A DNA stretch of 64,000 nucleotides, from positions 1-64,000 of the forward strand of contig NZ_WJIB01000015.1 of NCBI RefSeq assembly GCF_019400745.1, written 5' to 3'. The notes beneath the pieces are model-generated. The model was not told the origin of the DNA. It worked only from the letters and a program-made list of their open reading frames with translations, and did not search any database. How positions within the stretch are numbered: the stretch's first letter is position 1; each line of letters opens with the position of its first letter. Positions 62,997 to 64,000 of the stretch are shown in pieces. Both the position numbers and the translations under genes were made by a program. The DNA comes from Cohnella sp. CFH 77786. GTDB taxonomy: Bacteria; Bacillota; Bacilli; Paenibacillales; Paenibacillaceae.

Positions 62997-64000
62997 TTAC
63001 AGTCCCATACCGTGAACGGGCGTAATCGTCACGCTTGCGGATTCTACATCCGCGCGCGGGCAGTTGAAGACGATCGTCACCTTCGTATTCGTATAAGACT
63101 GAGGCTGATCGGAGCTCCCTGTAAGGCCCGTTCCCCAGTGAACGGATGTGACGTTGCAGTTATCCCTGAAATCATGCCCGCCGCCGAAGCTGTCCTTGAC
63201 CGAAAATCCGAGCCGTTTGACGACGCCTGAACCCGCATTGCCGCCCACGCAGGTGACGAGCGCCATCGAAAGACACTTGAATCCCGTGCTCGGTTCGCTC
63301 CCCGGCGCAGAGGTGATCACCCACATCGCGAAGCCAAGCTGCCGGTGCTCTTGCTCGTTCTGCCCGGTCAGCTGCTGAATGTCGACCGTCACTTTGGCTT
63401 TCCCCGTTCCGGCCGCCTCGGGCTGCAGCGGCCGCCCGCTGAAGCCGAACGTTCTGCGGAACCGGCGGTCCCCGGTATCATAAAAGCGGTCCAATCGGGG
63501 ATCGATGCGGTCGTAAGCCGGATTATGGATGACGGAATCGTCGAAATCGATGCTGATGTAGGGCGTATAGGGAATCGAGCCGGGATTGAACGAGCGATCG
63601 CACGACACGATGCCGTTCACCAAATCTTTAAAACCGAAGCAGTTGCGGATGCTGATCCGATTCGGCAAGTCGAACAGGACGATGTTCGAATCCCGCGCCG
63701 TTCCCGCGGAGGCGACCAGGGAGTTCTGGATGACGATCAGGTTGCCTTCATTGCGCGCCAATTCCAGGTCGGCGCCCGCGTAATTGAAGACGATCGGATA
63801 ACCGCCGCCGCCCTCCCCTCCGAAGCGGGCGCCGTCGATGAAGAGGCCGTGCTGGCCGACCGTTTTTTCGTAATTGTCGATCCACCGGGGGTCCGCTCCC
63901 GCCTGCGGAGCGAGCGGCACGAACACCCCGCCTTTGATATTCAGATGTCCCTCATTGTAAATCGCCGCGCCGTTCCAACCGCTGTGGGTAATCCAGCAAT
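62997..64000 (-). CDS. Putative surface protein with right-handed beta-helix features (5' end outside window)
   Basis: The frame is open to the window edge, so the N terminus is missing; 333 codons are seen. The visible start SGWNGAAIYNEGHLNIKGGV and later short, Asn/Gly-rich strands (IVIQNSLVASAGTA, SNIVLFDLPNRISIRNCFGF) suggest a beta-helix, and the C-terminal third (KAKVTVDIQQLTG to ITPVHGMGL) a beta-sandwich. It could be a polysaccharide-cutting enzyme or a tail-spike-like adhesin. It ends just upstream of the wzz promoter. Confidence 0.6.
   Translation of the reverse strand, partial: CWITHSGWNGAAIYNEGHLNIKGGVFVPLAPQAGADPRWIDNYEKTVGQHGLFIDGARFGGEGGGGYPIVFNYAGADLELARNEGNLIVIQNSLVASAGTARDSNIVLFDLPNRISIRNCFGFKDLVNGIVSCDRSFNPGSIPYTPYISIDFDDSVIHNPAYDRIDPRLDRFYDTGDRRFRRTFGFSGRPLQPEAAGTGKAKVTVDIQQLTGQNEQEHRQLGFAMWVITSAPGSEPSTGFKCLSMALVTCVGGNAGSGVVKRLGFSVKDSFGGGHDFRDNCNVTSVHWGTGLTGSSDQPQSYTNTKVTIVFNCPRADVESASVTITPVHGMGL

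Overview
The window looks like a chromosomal segment of a GC-rich, spore-forming, low-GC-lineage Gram-positive (Firmicutes), most likely Paenibacillaceae such as Cohnella or Paenibacillus. The support is: CIRCE-controlled groESL, T-box leader RNAs, an H-type small acid-soluble spore protein, Ku plus a stand-alone LigD polymerase, an SLH-domain surface protein, and a thiL-tsaE-tsaB-rimI-tsaD / ABC-F / moaC / tatA-tatC / groES-groEL gene order that matches, as I remember it, the thiL-to-groEL region of Bacillus subtilis. The genus is inferred; no 16S or other marker is present.

Layout. 0-8.6 kb: end of a chemotaxis receptor, a CheY-like regulator, a two-component pair (very large hybrid kinase with an apparently dead inner kinase and receiver, plus a winged-helix/BTAD response regulator), groES-groEL and a second chemotaxis receptor. 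8.7-17.1 kb: tatC, a 1.6 kb gene-free repeat region, tatA, a molybdenum-cofactor operon with fthC, and a divergent ABC-F ATPase followed by a cluster of DnaA boxes. 17.1-23.6 kb: a 1764-residue GLUG/SLH surface protein and a second repeat region. 23.6-31.7 kb: leuA behind two tandem T-boxes, an M32 carboxypeptidase, then tsaD-rimI-tsaB-tsaE-thiL. 31.7-40.2 kb: an accessory region with an ECF sigma factor followed by an overlapping set of VOC (glyoxalase-fold) and GyrI-like small-molecule-binding proteins, remnants of broken genes, PhzF, an AAA ATPase and a GNAT. 40.3-45.9 kb: repeats, a one-domain flavoprotein, spore-related small genes, the Ku/LigD-polymerase end-joining genes and a phospholipase-D-type synthase. 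46-64 kb: a surface-glycan locus.

The glycan locus is three transcription units, each starting at a sigma-A-like promoter that carries TGATACA/TGTATCA motifs: (i) Wzz-like chain-length protein, BY-kinase-like ATPase and Wzy-like polymerase; (ii) an eleven-gene, tightly overlapping run beginning pseB-pseC-pseG-formyltransferase-pseI, then a VanZ-like protein, glycosyltransferases and a polysialyltransferase-like protein; (iii) a MurJ/Wzx-like flippase and a glycosyltransferase. Together they would make, polymerise and export a glycan containing pseudaminic acid, possibly N-formylated because a formyltransferase sits where the PseH acetyltransferase would be expected. PseF and PseH were not found in the window.

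The window is rich in non-coding repeats. Two tandem arrays 13 kb apart have the same 52-bp period and share a core. A roughly 55-bp palindromic element occurs four times, twice inserted at the same point inside stem I of the two leuA T-boxes. A 50-bp array and a CTGCAATTC satellite also occur. All coordinates and motif matches were read by eye; family assignments are from recognition of motifs, not from database searches.
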